This document shows positions 36,217 through 44,975 of a stretch of 64,000 bases of DNA, in pieces (positions within the stretch are counted from its first letter, which is position 1; each line of letters opens with the position of its first letter). The notes below the pieces were generated by a model. The model made no database searches. It worked only from the letters and a program-made list of their open reading frames with translations, and was not told the origin of the DNA. Both the position numbers and the translations under genes were made by a program. Source of the stretch: Leclercia adecarboxylata (GTDB lineage: Bacteria; Pseudomonadota; Gammaproteobacteria; Enterobacterales; Enterobacteriaceae); assembly GCA_002360945.1 (NCBI GenBank), contig DERO01000008.1, forward strand, positions 1 to 64,000, given 5' to 3'.

Positions 36217-37323
36217 ATGGGTAAGTGGCTGATGCTTTTATGGATGGTGGCAGGGTTCGCCTGCGCCGAAGAGGAACTGTTACCCATTAAGCACGCGCGG
36301 AAAGTTTACCCTGTCGTTAGCCATCTCTCGCCGCCAGAATCATTGCGCCCTTGCTGTGCGTTTGGCTATGACCTTCACGTACGCGCCGTGGGTATCCCTA
36401 TACCTGTCTATCAGATTGGTAACGTCCTGTCGCTGGATACGCTGGGCAGCCATCACTATAACGACAGCTCGCTGGGAGCAGTGAAAAACATTGTCGGGTT
36501 GAGCGAAGAGAAAAACGGCCTGATCTATACCCATCGCGGTGGGTTTATCGATGTCGCCCACGTCCGCGATACGGCAGACAATACATTTTATCTCTTCTCC
36601 CGCGTCCTTCCTGAACTGGGACGAGGTGGGCGTCTTTTTTACAGTGAGGAGCTTGGCGTTCGCCGGGTGCAGCTCCGGGAATTTACGCCGCCTGATGCCA
36701 TGTCCCAGCGCTACAGCCTGGCGGCCTGGCTGGCCGGTCATCTGGCGTTTGAACTGGCCCAGTGGCACGAGATTGCACAATGGTACGGCTTCCAGTCCGT
36801 GCCCGACTTTTCGGAAGAGATTTCCGCCTTCTCACCAGAAGATTTGTATTCAAACCTGTTGGGAGCGCGGCTGGCCATTGATGTCATTTTGCAGGGAAAG
36901 GCCGACTCCGTTGCGCGGTATAACGCCGCCATGGACGAGGCTTTACGCCACGCGCTGCTGCAACTTGGAGTTACCACGGTAACCGAAACCGAAAGAAAAT
37001 TTCGCGAGCTGGACGGCGACTGGTGGAACAGCAAGCGCCGGGTGCCGGATAAATTCCTGGTGCTGAAGCGCAACTACAATCTTGAACATAACCGCCTGCC
37101 AACGCCGGTCGCTTATGAAGAAACGGATCCCTATATGCTCACCATGCCCGCCGTGGTGGTGGGCTATCAGCTCTCCCGTCTCGGGGAGCTACAGATTTAC
37201 CCGGGCGCAGATATGCAGTCTCTCCCGGTACCAAAAGCATTTTATGGCCCCTCGCAGTTCCAGAGGCTGGCAGACCGGGCGCAAGAGGCGGATAAAACGC
37301 AGCTTGAACGATTTCAGAAATAA
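36217..37323 (+). CDS. Exported DUF4056-like protein
   Basis: A 368-residue protein with a short signal peptide (MGKWLMLLWMVAGFACA). It appears to match the uncharacterised DUF4056 family (CCAFGYDLHVRAVGIPIP, HRGGFIDVAHVRDTADNTFYLF). A helix rich in His and Glu (AGHLAFELAQWHEIAQWYG) could bind metal or act as a hydrolase site, but this is only suggestive. It starts immediately after the previous stop with GGAGG 8 nt upstream, so it belongs to the envelope operon. The location is probably periplasmic. Confidence 0.72.
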   Translation: MGKWLMLLWMVAGFACAEEELLPIKHARKVYPVVSHLSPPESLRPCCAFGYDLHVRAVGIPIPVYQIGNVLSLDTLGSHHYNDSSLGAVKNIVGLSEEKNGLIYTHRGGFIDVAHVRDTADNTFYLFSRVLPELGRGGRLFYSEELGVRRVQLREFTPPDAMSQRYSLAAWLAGHLAFELAQWHEIAQWYGFQSVPDFSEEISAFSPEDLYSNLLGARLAIDVILQGKADSVARYNAAMDEALRHALLQLGVTTVTETERKFRELDGDWWNSKRRVPDKFLVLKRNYNLEHNRLPTPVAYEETDPYMLTMPAVVVGYQLSRLGELQIYPGADMQSLPVPKAFYGPSQFQRLADRAQEADKTQLERFQK

Positions 37324-37352
37324 CAGCGCAACGTTAAATGGGCAGGTGGCGA

Positions 37353-38540
37353 ATGAGAAAATTAACACTGATTGGTCTTAGTCTGTTTTTATCCCCGGTA
37401 ACCCATGCCAGTGGGCTCTACTTTTATGAAATTGGGACGGAAGACACGGCGCTTGCGGGTGCGGGGCAGGCGGCGCGAGCGCAGGATGCGTCAACCATCG
37501 TCACCAACCCGGCCGGGATGACCCGTCTGCCGGACCACATGTTTACCGGCGGCGTGCAGTTGATGGACGGGGATATCTCCTACCGACTGGAGGACGAGTC
37601 CGGCAGACAAAGTCCCGGTGATATTATGAGTGTATTTCCCAACGCCAGCGGCTTTTACACTCAAAAAATTAATGAGGATCTCTATGCCGGGATTGGTATG
37701 TACGGCAACTACGGCCTGGCCACCGACTACGGTGAGTGGGCAGGCGAGCGGCTGCTCAAGAAGAGCGCGATGGTGGCCCTGACCTTAAGCCCCTCTCTGG
37801 CCTGGAAGCTGAACGACCGGGTTTCGCTAGGAGGATCGGTCAACGTCAACTACGGTCTTCTCTCACTCACCCGGAACGTCGACGGCGATGATGAGACCGA
37901 AAAAGATCACGACTGGGCGATGAGTTATCGTCTTGGCTTATTAATGGATCTCACCGACCAGACGCGAGCGGGTATTACCTGGACCAGTAAAACCGAGTAT
38001 GACTTTGATATTGATGCGAAGGCTCGCTTCCCGAACTTACCGAATATTGAATACGATTTGCCAATATCGGCGCAGGTCAGGGCACCGCAGCAAATTATGT
38101 TAAGCCTGGTACACGACCTCAACCAGACGTGGTCGGTGATGGGGGATCTGGGCTGGCAGGACTGGAGCCAGTTTGGTAGTCCGCAGATCAGGGTTGTGGG
38201 GCAGGATCTTGACAAGAAAAACCGCCTCAAGGATTCCTGGCATACGGCGCTGGGGGTGCAGTATCGCCCGACAGAGCAGTGGCGTCTTAATGCGGGGGTA
38301 GCGTTTGACAGCACCATTTATAAATCGCAGGGCGACGCTGCGCTGTCTTTACCCACCGGGGATGAGTGGCGTTTCGCCACGGGGGCGCAATATCAGGTAA
38401 CGCCGCAGAGTAATATTGGTTTCGCAGTATCTTATCTGCATATGCAGTCTTCCCGGGTGCAGTCGCCAGCGCTGCTGAAAGGCAGCTACGATGATCCCTA
38501 TCTGTGGTTTGCCAGCCTGAACTACAGCTATCAGTTTTAA
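37353..38540 (+). CDS. OmpP1/FadL-family outer-membrane transporter
   Basis: A 395-residue outer-membrane barrel for uptake of long-chain fatty acids or other hydrophobic compounds. After the signal peptide (LTLIGLSLFLSPVTHA) it has the FadL hatch signature GLYFYEIGTEDTALAGAGQAARAQDASTIVTNPAGMTRL, and it ends in SLNYSYQF. The start at 37353 follows AGGTGG. It is not housekeeping fadL, which is at another locus. It is the last gene of the operon, 29 bp after the DUF4056 gene. Its presence suggests the operon handles a lipid or detergent-like molecule. Confidence 0.87.
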   Translation: MRKLTLIGLSLFLSPVTHASGLYFYEIGTEDTALAGAGQAARAQDASTIVTNPAGMTRLPDHMFTGGVQLMDGDISYRLEDESGRQSPGDIMSVFPNASGFYTQKINEDLYAGIGMYGNYGLATDYGEWAGERLLKKSAMVALTLSPSLAWKLNDRVSLGGSVNVNYGLLSLTRNVDGDDETEKDHDWAMSYRLGLLMDLTDQTRAGITWTSKTEYDFDIDAKARFPNLPNIEYDLPISAQVRAPQQIMLSLVHDLNQTWSVMGDLGWQDWSQFGSPQIRVVGQDLDKKNRLKDSWHTALGVQYRPTEQWRLNAGVAFDSTIYKSQGDAALSLPTGDEWRFATGAQYQVTPQSNIGFAVSYLHMQSSRVQSPALLKGSYDDPYLWFASLNYSYQF

Positions 38541-38550
38541 TCACCAGGCC

Positions 38551-38576
38551 AGCCACCTCATGATGAAGGTGGCTGT
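38551..38576 (+). terminator. Candidate terminator hairpin after the FadL-like gene
   Basis: Stem CAGCCACCT/AGGTGGCTG with an 8-nt loop in the 53-bp convergent gap; no T run follows, so efficiency is doubtful. Confidence 0.4.
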
Positions 38577-38593
38577 CTGAAGGACCGGCAGCA

Positions 38594-39121
38594 TTATATT
38601 TTTTGATCCAGGATGGCTGATTTCACCCTGTGCATCGCGAGCTGATTCTTTGCTCGCATATGCATTTTCTCCTGTATTTTCATCCGATAGGTGCTCGTGG
38701 TTTTCTGTGAAAGTTTAAGACGTTTAGCAATCTTATTGTTTTCAAGATGTACCAACTTTAACACGTCATATTCTCTGCGGGTGAACGTGTGCTGATGCAG
38801 GCTGTGATAAAACTTCATCAGGTTTTGCAGGGGCAGCAGATTAAAGCGTAACGATGAATAGATAATGTTATCAATTTTGACATAACAGTCTGATTCAATA
38901 GCATTTAGTAAAACGATGTATCGTGATCTGGCTTTTTTTATGGCTCTGATGACATTATTTCTCAGAATGTCGTGTTCAATCGCAATGATAATATTCGTGA
39001 AAGCATTCGTCTTCCGAAGTTTTTCTATCTCCAGTTCGCCGCAAATAAATAAGGTAGCAACCTTTGGACTTTTTATACCTGAACAAAGGTACTGGTTATC
39101 ACTTAATAAAATAGCACTCAT
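38594..39121 (-). CDS. LuxR-type (GerE) transcriptional regulator
   Basis: A 175-residue protein. The C-terminal helix-turn-helix (~113-165) reads FTRREYDVLKLVHLENNKIAKRLKLSQKTTSTYRMKIQEKM, typical GerE/FixJ type. The N-terminal ~100 residues resemble a degenerate receiver without a clear phospho-acceptor, as in RcsA- or BglJ-like regulators. The gene is AT-rich compared with the operon before it. It faces the FadL-like gene and follows the LysR gene on the same strand. The target is unknown; the neighbouring envelope genes are candidates. Confidence 0.8.
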   Translation of the reverse strand: MSAILLSDNQYLCSGIKSPKVATLFICGELEIEKLRKTNAFTNIIIAIEHDILRNNVIRAIKKARSRYIVLLNAIESDCYVKIDNIIYSSLRFNLLPLQNLMKFYHSLHQHTFTRREYDVLKLVHLENNKIAKRLKLSQKTTSTYRMKIQEKMHMRAKNQLAMHRVKSAILDQKI

Positions 39122-39269
39122 AATAATATCTTCACTTATAAAGTAAATGATGAGGCTAGGTTATACAGATAGATACATGCTGTAAATTAAACGGCGTGAC
39201 AATCCTTTAAATACTCAATTTAACAAATTTAAATGTTGTTGTTATTCCGAAGAAATATCAGTGTTAGCT

Positions 39270-40160
39270 TTAGTTTACTGAAGCCTGAAAATGCTGGATT
39301 AATTCTCCTAACAGCGGATTGGTGGAGAGCGAATGATGGTAATGAACGTAACACTCATAAGACATTTCAAGCTCCGGTGGGACATCCAGTACTTTTATTG
39401 GCAACAGAGCCTGAAGATTTTGTGCGATCACCGTCGGCAATAAAATGATAAGGTCGCTGTGGGCGCAGAGCATCACCAGATTAAGCGTGCTGCTGGCGAC
39501 AAAGGCGACATTGCGTGTTTGAAACAGAGCGTTAAATCGATTTGTTTGCTCTACGTTGTCGCTTATCAGATGCATACCTCGGGACCAGATGGCATGCTGA
39601 TGCTGCGTCCAGTCAGACATCGTAAATTGTTCACCTATAACTGGATGATCGTGTCGGACAATGGCAGATATACCGCTGCTAAAAAATCTTAGTTGAATGA
39701 TAGAGTTATTAATCGGTAAGCGGGTTCCAATATCAATATCCACTTCTTTATTTCGGATTCTGGCTATTCTGGCCTCATCGTTCTCAATAGATGTGCAAAA
39801 ATTGATGCGGAGTAGCGATTCTGTGGTGGCAATTAACGCCGTCGAAAGCAGCAGTTCAAGCACCGAATAGCAGCTAACGGTAAAAACTGTTTTATCTTTC
39901 ATGGAAAGGACATTGTCCACATCTATATCTTTCGCTATTTTTTGATATTTTTGGCTGAGCTCTTCGGCCAGACTGTTCGGCGCCATCCCGGTCCTGGAAC
40001 GAAAAAAGAGGGCAGAACCGGTGATTTTTCTCGCTTTATTGATGGTGTAACTGATGGCTCCGGGTGAAACGCCTAAGATTTTCGCCGTCTGCAATACGCT
40101 ACCGCAGGCGCACAGCGTATGAATGGTCCTTAACATCTTGATATCCAGTTTATATTCCAT
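39270..40160 (-). CDS. LysR-family transcriptional regulator
   Basis: A 296-residue LysR-like regulator. The helix-turn-helix is at ~5-65 (MLRTIHTLCACGSVLQTAKILGVSPGAISYTINKARKITG), and the effector domain follows from ~95 to 290. The wing is less canonical than in YafC, and the gene is AT-rich. AGGACGAG precedes the ATG. It is 18 bp downstream of the membrane-protein gene, so the two are probably co-transcribed. Effector and targets are unknown. Confidence 0.8.
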   Translation of the reverse strand: MEYKLDIKMLRTIHTLCACGSVLQTAKILGVSPGAISYTINKARKITGSALFFRSRTGMAPNSLAEELSQKYQKIAKDIDVDNVLSMKDKTVFTVSCYSVLELLLSTALIATTESLLRINFCTSIENDEARIARIRNKEVDIDIGTRLPINNSIIQLRFFSSGISAIVRHDHPVIGEQFTMSDWTQHQHAIWSRGMHLISDNVEQTNRFNALFQTRNVAFVASSTLNLVMLCAHSDLIILLPTVIAQNLQALLPIKVLDVPPELEMSYECYVHYHHSLSTNPLLGELIQHFQASVN

Positions 40161-40178
40161 TTGCTTCTCGTCCTGGGT

Positions 40179-41048
40179 TTAGATGAACTTCAGAAGAAAT
40201 CTGACGGGTTTTATTTGTAAGATCTTTTGCCAGATGATCTGTAAATCCACGATCCCAGCCATCGCCAGCAAAACCAAAATGATCAGTAGCGTTGCCACTG
40301 TGATAACAAACATAAAGCGGACAATATTTTTGTGCATTTTTTGTTGTTGGGAAACGCGGCGATCCTCTTTTTCATACTCAACGAGGGTGGTTATTGCCTG
40401 ACCCTGAACGTAATAGTTACCCTGACTTTCAGTTAAATCGCCGCTAATCACCAGTGACTCCAGCAGCAGCGTTATTTTTCTTCTGAATGCCTCATTTTTA
40501 ATGTGTTTATACCATAATGTTCCATAAAGTAAGGCGATCATTTCATCCCGGTTGAAACCGGAAGAGGCTCGTGATGGCCGTTGATTAACATAGCTAGCCA
40601 CCAGAAGCCTGAGTAAGTTAAAACGATCGCGGCTTATAGTCTCTGTATCAGATTTTGCTCCAGAAACCAGTCGACCTTTTAAACGTGCGATCTGTGTTTT
40701 TAGCGTAATGATTTTTAGCGTGTGATCAATTACAAACAGGAATATGCTTTTATAACGTAACGTATAATTTTTTTTGTAATGGACTATCTCTGTTTCCATA
40801 TCAGTAATTTGTATAAACTTTTTATCAACGTCACTGCTCTGGTACAAAGAGGATAATGATAACGTACCATCTTGCCCGTTAACTAAACCATGCGCGTCCT
40901 TGAGGATATAACGATTATTATCCGAATCTTTAAAAAAGATGGAAACATAGTCGTATGGAGTTCCTTTCTCTGCACTATTGCGTTGTAACCAGGGTAAATA
41001 TTTACGCCAAAAAAATAGCTGCAACCTGTCAGTGTCGATTATGCTCAT
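40179..41048 (-). CDS. C-terminally membrane-anchored protein, unknown function
   Basis: A 289-residue protein I do not recognise. About 230 mainly polar residues are followed by one strong TM (RFMFVITVATLLIILVLLAMAGIV, ~230-255) and a short basic tail. The stretch FNRDEMIALLYGTLWYKHIKNEAFRRKITLLLESLVISGDL looks like a winged helix, so it could be a membrane-tethered regulator of the ToxR/CadC kind, but with the anchor at the C-terminus. The start at 41048 follows AGGAA; an in-frame ATG at 41117 is rejected. It lies between a secreted small protein and a LysR regulator. Confidence 0.6.
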   Translation of the reverse strand: MSIIDTDRLQLFFWRKYLPWLQRNSAEKGTPYDYVSIFFKDSDNNRYILKDAHGLVNGQDGTLSLSSLYQSSDVDKKFIQITDMETEIVHYKKNYTLRYKSIFLFVIDHTLKIITLKTQIARLKGRLVSGAKSDTETISRDRFNLLRLLVASYVNQRPSRASSGFNRDEMIALLYGTLWYKHIKNEAFRRKITLLLESLVISGDLTESQGNYYVQGQAITTLVEYEKEDRRVSQQQKMHKNIVRFMFVITVATLLIILVLLAMAGIVDLQIIWQKILQIKPVRFLLKFI

Positions 41049-41131
41049 TCGCCCATTCCTGTTTATAAAGTCTTCTGAACAAAGCTGCCTGGTGCAAAAA
41101 GTAGGTTGTCCCTGCATGGGTGAGCATTAGG

Positions 41132-41446
41132 CTAAAAGGTAATGAATCCATCCATGCCCTGCGCTAAAAATATCACGCTTTCATGCTCAAACGCGTCGTG
41201 CGAGTTGACGATATCTGTTACGTGATTAACGCTTCCGAGCGATGACGGCACTAAGGTTTGAGAATTTCTTGCATAAACATTAGTAGCACCAGATGAGGGT
41301 TGCTGTTGGGGTAAGATTCTGATGTGTGCGAGGTTATTGGTTGAGGTGTTGTCTCCCATGAGCGTGCGATGTATGTCATGAGAACCTGCTTGTGAACTTA
41401 CTGAAAACAAGAAAGCTGCGACGATAACGATAGGTTTAGAATGCAT
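41132..41446 (-). CDS. Small exported protein, unknown function
   Basis: A 104-residue protein with a clear signal peptide (MHSKPIVIVAAFLFSVSSQA, cleavage before GSHD) and a mature part of about 84 residues without cysteines. AAGGAAAG lies at ideal spacing before the ATG at 41446; upstream in-frame starts would hide the signal peptide. It is the first gene of a leftward group with the membrane-anchored protein and LysR regulator. A periplasmic partner or sensor for that membrane protein is a reasonable guess. Confidence 0.65.
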   Translation of the reverse strand: MHSKPIVIVAAFLFSVSSQAGSHDIHRTLMGDNTSTNNLAHIRILPQQQPSSGATNVYARNSQTLVPSSLGSVNHVTDIVNSHDAFEHESVIFLAQGMDGFITF

Positions 41447-41612
41447 GATTCTTTCCTTCAGAGTTGATACGCGTTTCCTGATTTTGATGCCTTTTGCGTA
41501 ATTCCATTGAGGGTAGATAAAAATCGATATCATACCTAAAAGTTAGTCGATTGTTGGACGCTTTGCATAGTCGATTTTTAACACAAAATAATCGTTATCC
41601 GTCTTTTCAGGA

Positions 41613-42245
41613 TTAACTTGCAATATGGCTACCAAATTGATTGGCCGCGCGAATAGCCAGTATCATCTCGTTCGGTTTAGCACCGTCCTGCATGATTTGA
41701 ATAGGATTTTTCACCACACCCTCACCGAGGCTAATTGGTGCTTTAAGTACCCCCAGACGCAGCATCGGATGAGTATCTTTATCAAATGCTGCCATGACTT
41801 CCTCAAAACCGTGTAGTAACCCACTATCGGTAAACTGGAAGGCAGGGAAGATAAAATCCTCGTTTTGTTTAAATGCGATAAGTTGATTATTGTTCACGCA
41901 TACTTTTACCGATTGACGAGAAATTCCAAGAATATCGGCGACATCGGTGATTTTCAGTACACCACCAAGCTCTTCAGGGCTCATGTAAAAATCCTCCAGA
42001 TTCTCTCGACGTTGACGAACTGCATAATCTGATTTACGGGTCTTCTGTTCCATCAGGATAGAGCAGAGCAGTTGCATCAGAGAACTATCATCCATGGTAA
42101 GCGCATTTATAGCTTGGTTTCTGTCTTCAAACTCAGGCATGAGCGAGACAGCAAGGTTGTTAATCCTTTTCAAGAGATTTTGCTGATGCTCAGTAAGCTT
42201 CACTGCAGGCCTCGATTCTCTTTCTAATGTGATGTTTTTCTTCAT
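41613..42245 (-). CDS. DNA-binding protein, possibly antitoxin-like
   Basis: A 210-residue protein with a helix-turn-helix at ~97-125 (ITDVADILGISRQSVKVCVNNNQLIAF). The C-terminal part (HPMLRLGVLKAPISLGEGVVKNPIQIMQDG) is loosely like the toxin-binding region of MbcA/ParS-type antitoxins. GGGAG sits 7 nt before the ATG. No RES-like toxin or other partner is adjacent, so it is either an orphan antitoxin or a plain regulator. Confidence 0.55.
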   Translation of the reverse strand: MKKNITLERESRPAVKLTEHQQNLLKRINNLAVSLMPEFEDRNQAINALTMDDSSLMQLLCSILMEQKTRKSDYAVRQRRENLEDFYMSPEELGGVLKITDVADILGISRQSVKVCVNNNQLIAFKQNEDFIFPAFQFTDSGLLHGFEEVMAAFDKDTHPMLRLGVLKAPISLGEGVVKNPIQIMQDGAKPNEMILAIRAANQFGSHIAS

Positions 42246-42703
42246 ACATACTCCCAGTTGAAGATTGTGATATCTTAAAGCATAGAATGAACAACTTACG
42301 CGCTAAGGGATGATTTATGCACTTCCTTTAAGTAACATCACTTTTCGAGGTTACTACCTTTTCAGACAGTAGTCCGTACCCATTAGGTGTCTTGTTACTC
42401 ATAGAGCAATAGTTCGCCTACTGCAAACTGTAGAAGGCTAGTAGTGTCTTAGTTGCTAAGTAGCCTTGTTATATCAGCATAATAAACTTCAATGGTAGAT
42501 AAATTATTTCTTACGGTTTTGTCTGGAGTTTTTAGTAAACGTGTCGTCTTTGGATACGGGCCAGGGATAATAAGTTTGTTTTTAAATCAGCCTGTTGTGT
42601 GTATCTTATCTTGTTCAGCAACTCATTAGCTTGTATGTGGGGTTTTAGTCCGTTTTTTGAATGACCGATTGTTTGAGGCGTGTCTTAAGGATGGCTAATT
42701 AAA
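42246..42703. other. Intergenic region without recognised features
   Basis: 458 bp of AT-rich DNA between the DNA-binding protein and a decayed ATPase gene. I see no ORF with a ribosome-binding site and no clear terminator or repeat. Confidence 0.5.
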
Positions 42704-43168
42704 ATGTATTTTACTGAGCTCAAATTTAAAATGTTTTGTAACCTTCGGGACACGAATCTTAAGTTTCAGTCTTGTTTGAATGCTCTGGTAGGGCCAGGCA
42801 ATATAGATAAAAGTGCAGTAGTTGAGGAACTCCGTATGCTTCTTGCAGGATATGATGAATCGTATCCTCGGTTGGATGTTTCTGAACGCCGTTGTTTAAA
42901 AGTAAATAAGCCTACTTGAGACATAAGCTTCCATATTGTCTTAAGAGATGCCAGCGTGAAATTTCAAGATTTTATTGTGGCGCTTAAACCATTTTTAATG
43001 AATATGAAAAATGTTGTTCTATTCAGTTATTCTATACCTAGCGTGGTAAATTAACGGACGGCTCAGGTCCTGCTAAGGGATAGGGAAGAATACTATCCGG
43101 AGTTTAAAGTCAATGCAGCGTTGGACGTTATTGATTATCTCCTTCTTAATAGTTCCGTTTTAGACTGA
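42704..43168 (+). pseudogene. Decayed OLD-family ATP-dependent endonuclease fragment
   Basis: The first 71 codons (YFTELKFKMFCNLRDTNLKFQ, NALVGPGNIDKSAVVEELRMLLAG) clearly derive from the N-terminal ABC-type ATPase domain of OLD/RecF-like nucleases. The Walker A, expected as GPNNxGKS, reads GPGNIDKS. The same frame continues through an in-frame TGA at 42917 (then FHIVLRDASVKFQDFIVALKP) and TAA at 43052, to a final stop at 43166-43168. The TOPRIM nuclease part is missing. This is a relic of a phage-defence-type gene inside the island. Confidence 0.7.
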
Positions 43169-43196
43169 CGACAAAAGTTAGATGCTTCATAAAGCA

Positions 43197-43223
43197 CCAA
43201 AAGGCCTGCTTATTCAGCAGGCC
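43197..43223 (-). terminator. Terminator of the P-loop ATPase gene
   Basis: Stem GGCCTGCT/AGCAGGCC with a 5-nt loop, followed on the minus strand by TTTTGG, 76 bp after the stop codon. Confidence 0.7.
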
Positions 43224-43298
43224 CAATTACAAGATTAAATTTCATTCATACTTTCCGTTATGAATTCATTTCATAATACCGGCCACTAACCAATGTAA

Positions 43299-44975
43299 CT
43301 ACATATTTTCAGTATCATCTTCAGTTTCCTCTTTCTCAAAACGGCTGTCCTGATTTATCCTTATATCAAGGGCGGAATGCAGCATCTTATGAATTTTCAT
43401 ACCGCTGGCGCGCTTAATTTCATTTTTGGTTGCAGGTGTACTGTCTCTGAATGACCATTTATAAGGGGTCAGACTGCTGACCTTAAATCCCACCACTCCA
43501 AGATTATAAAGACATAACAAAATTTCATTTATGACATCGGCTTCACGGCTTTCACCATTAAGCATTTTGTTAGCGCTGACTGCACAAGGATCAAGGGTTT
43601 CTTGAATTGAAAGTTCGCTAATAACAGAGTCAATATTGTTTCGCGGAATAACTGTCCTGGAAAATTTATCGGGCAGGTTACGTAGCAATTCCACGGTCTC
43701 TTCAAATGAAGGATAGATATCCCCCCACTCTTCTCTCAACGAACGTAAACGCTTCAGGGAATAAGCTGACTCAGCCTTCTGAATGGTTCCCCATGAGATT
43801 CGTTCCCGATCAAGAGCGATACTAAAGCATTCATTGACGTACTGTAGCACATCTCTCGGTCTGAGAAGCGTTCTTTCAATGACATATTCAAGCGAAGTCA
43901 GACCGGTTGGTCCTCCTTTAGGTTTAGGGAATATATCATGAATTTTAACGTTGTCCCGGGTGTACTGCCTGCGGTAGACCTCACTTACACGTCTTTGAAC
44001 CAGTTCTGTTAGTTGCTCGTGAGTCCATTTTATATCAAGAATATAGGATTCATATTTCTCTTCTTGAAATCCAGAGCCTCGTGTAAGGTTGAATACTGAG
44101 CGAAGAAGGTCAAGCCTCAAGGCCACTATGATTTTGATGTTCTTAATTTTTCGGAACACTTTGATCTCTTCAATAAGTGCTCTTATAAACTTGTATCGTG
44201 TTTCATTTTCTGCCCAGTTTTCATCAAGTTGATCAATAACAATAAAATATTTTTTCTGGGGGTCATCAAATGAGTAATCAGCTAGAAGAGTAAGTATTTC
44301 ATTAAGTTTTTGGATTTGTAAGCCACTAACTACTTCTGTGGCGCGTTTCTTTACATCTACGATTTGTTCTTCGGACAATTTTTTTGCATATTCAGCGTTA
44401 AGAGCGACACCGCTTAATTCCGCGCCAATAGAGGCTTTGGTGTCCCGTTCAAGTTTCCGTGTTATCTCTCGCAAATGTGCATCTGTATCTATCCAGAACT
44501 TATCACCCCACTCTCTGAAGTACTCAAGAGCTTTTCTTTTAATTTCATCTTTCTTTAGGCGACCCAAAATTCCAGAGAAAAAATTATTAGTATCGGATTC
44601 GCTTCTTATGTCATGCCTTAACTTTAGCAATTCCATAATTAATATATGTCGCCATAATATTTTATAGAACATATCGAGGTTTACTTTAAGTTCTTCAAAG
44701 AAAGCAATTATGTCAGATTGTTCAAGGAATCTAATGGATATATCATTAGGATCTAAGCGTCGACATTTATAAGCATGGCTCATTACCATATGCAACAGAG
44801 CACTTTTACCTGCACCAGTTCGCCCCCTTACAATAGATGAATTGTCATGGGGATCAAGTAATTTTTTTAAGTAGCCACTATCAACAAAACAGCTATCAAG
44901 CAAAATCGAATCAGATTCGGCATCAAGCTCACCAATTTTGAAGTTTTGTCTGATTGTTACCGGATTATGAGCCAT
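43299..44975 (-). CDS. Large P-loop ATPase (Sll1717/KAP-like), putative defence cargo
   Basis: A 558-residue STAND/KAP-like NTPase. Walker A GRTGAGKS is at ~51-58 and Walker B YFIVIDQLDEN near 245. A sensor-like IIVALRLDLLRSVF follows, and a winged-helix-like C-terminus is suggested by LLRNLPDKFSRTVIPRNNIDSVISEL. It has no nuclease or transmembrane domain that I can see. The start at 44975 follows GAGGT; the upstream ATG at 44987 is rejected. It lies directly downstream of the recombinase operon and is AT-rich. A role in phage defence is inferred from the island type. Confidence 0.72.
   Translation of the reverse strand: MAHNPVTIRQNFKIGELDAESDSILLDSCFVDSGYLKKLLDPHDNSSIVRGRTGAGKSALLHMVMSHAYKCRRLDPNDISIRFLEQSDIIAFFEELKVNLDMFYKILWRHILIMELLKLRHDIRSESDTNNFFSGILGRLKKDEIKRKALEYFREWGDKFWIDTDAHLREITRKLERDTKASIGAELSGVALNAEYAKKLSEEQIVDVKKRATEVVSGLQIQKLNEILTLLADYSFDDPQKKYFIVIDQLDENWAENETRYKFIRALIEEIKVFRKIKNIKIIVALRLDLLRSVFNLTRGSGFQEEKYESYILDIKWTHEQLTELVQRRVSEVYRRQYTRDNVKIHDIFPKPKGGPTGLTSLEYVIERTLLRPRDVLQYVNECFSIALDRERISWGTIQKAESAYSLKRLRSLREEWGDIYPSFEETVELLRNLPDKFSRTVIPRNNIDSVISELSIQETLDPCAVSANKMLNGESREADVINEILLCLYNLGVVGFKVSSLTPYKWSFRDSTPATKNEIKRASGMKIHKMLHSALDIRINQDSRFEKEETEDDTENM

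Noticed and set aside
41613..42245. Complete MbcT/MbcA-like toxin-antitoxin locus.
   Set aside because: Only the DNA-binding, antitoxin-like protein is present; no RES-domain toxin lies within 1 kb on either side.
42704..42919. A functional 71-aa gene.
   Set aside because: It is only the start of an OLD-type ATPase with a damaged Walker A. The same frame carries homologous sequence beyond its stop, so it is a decayed fragment.
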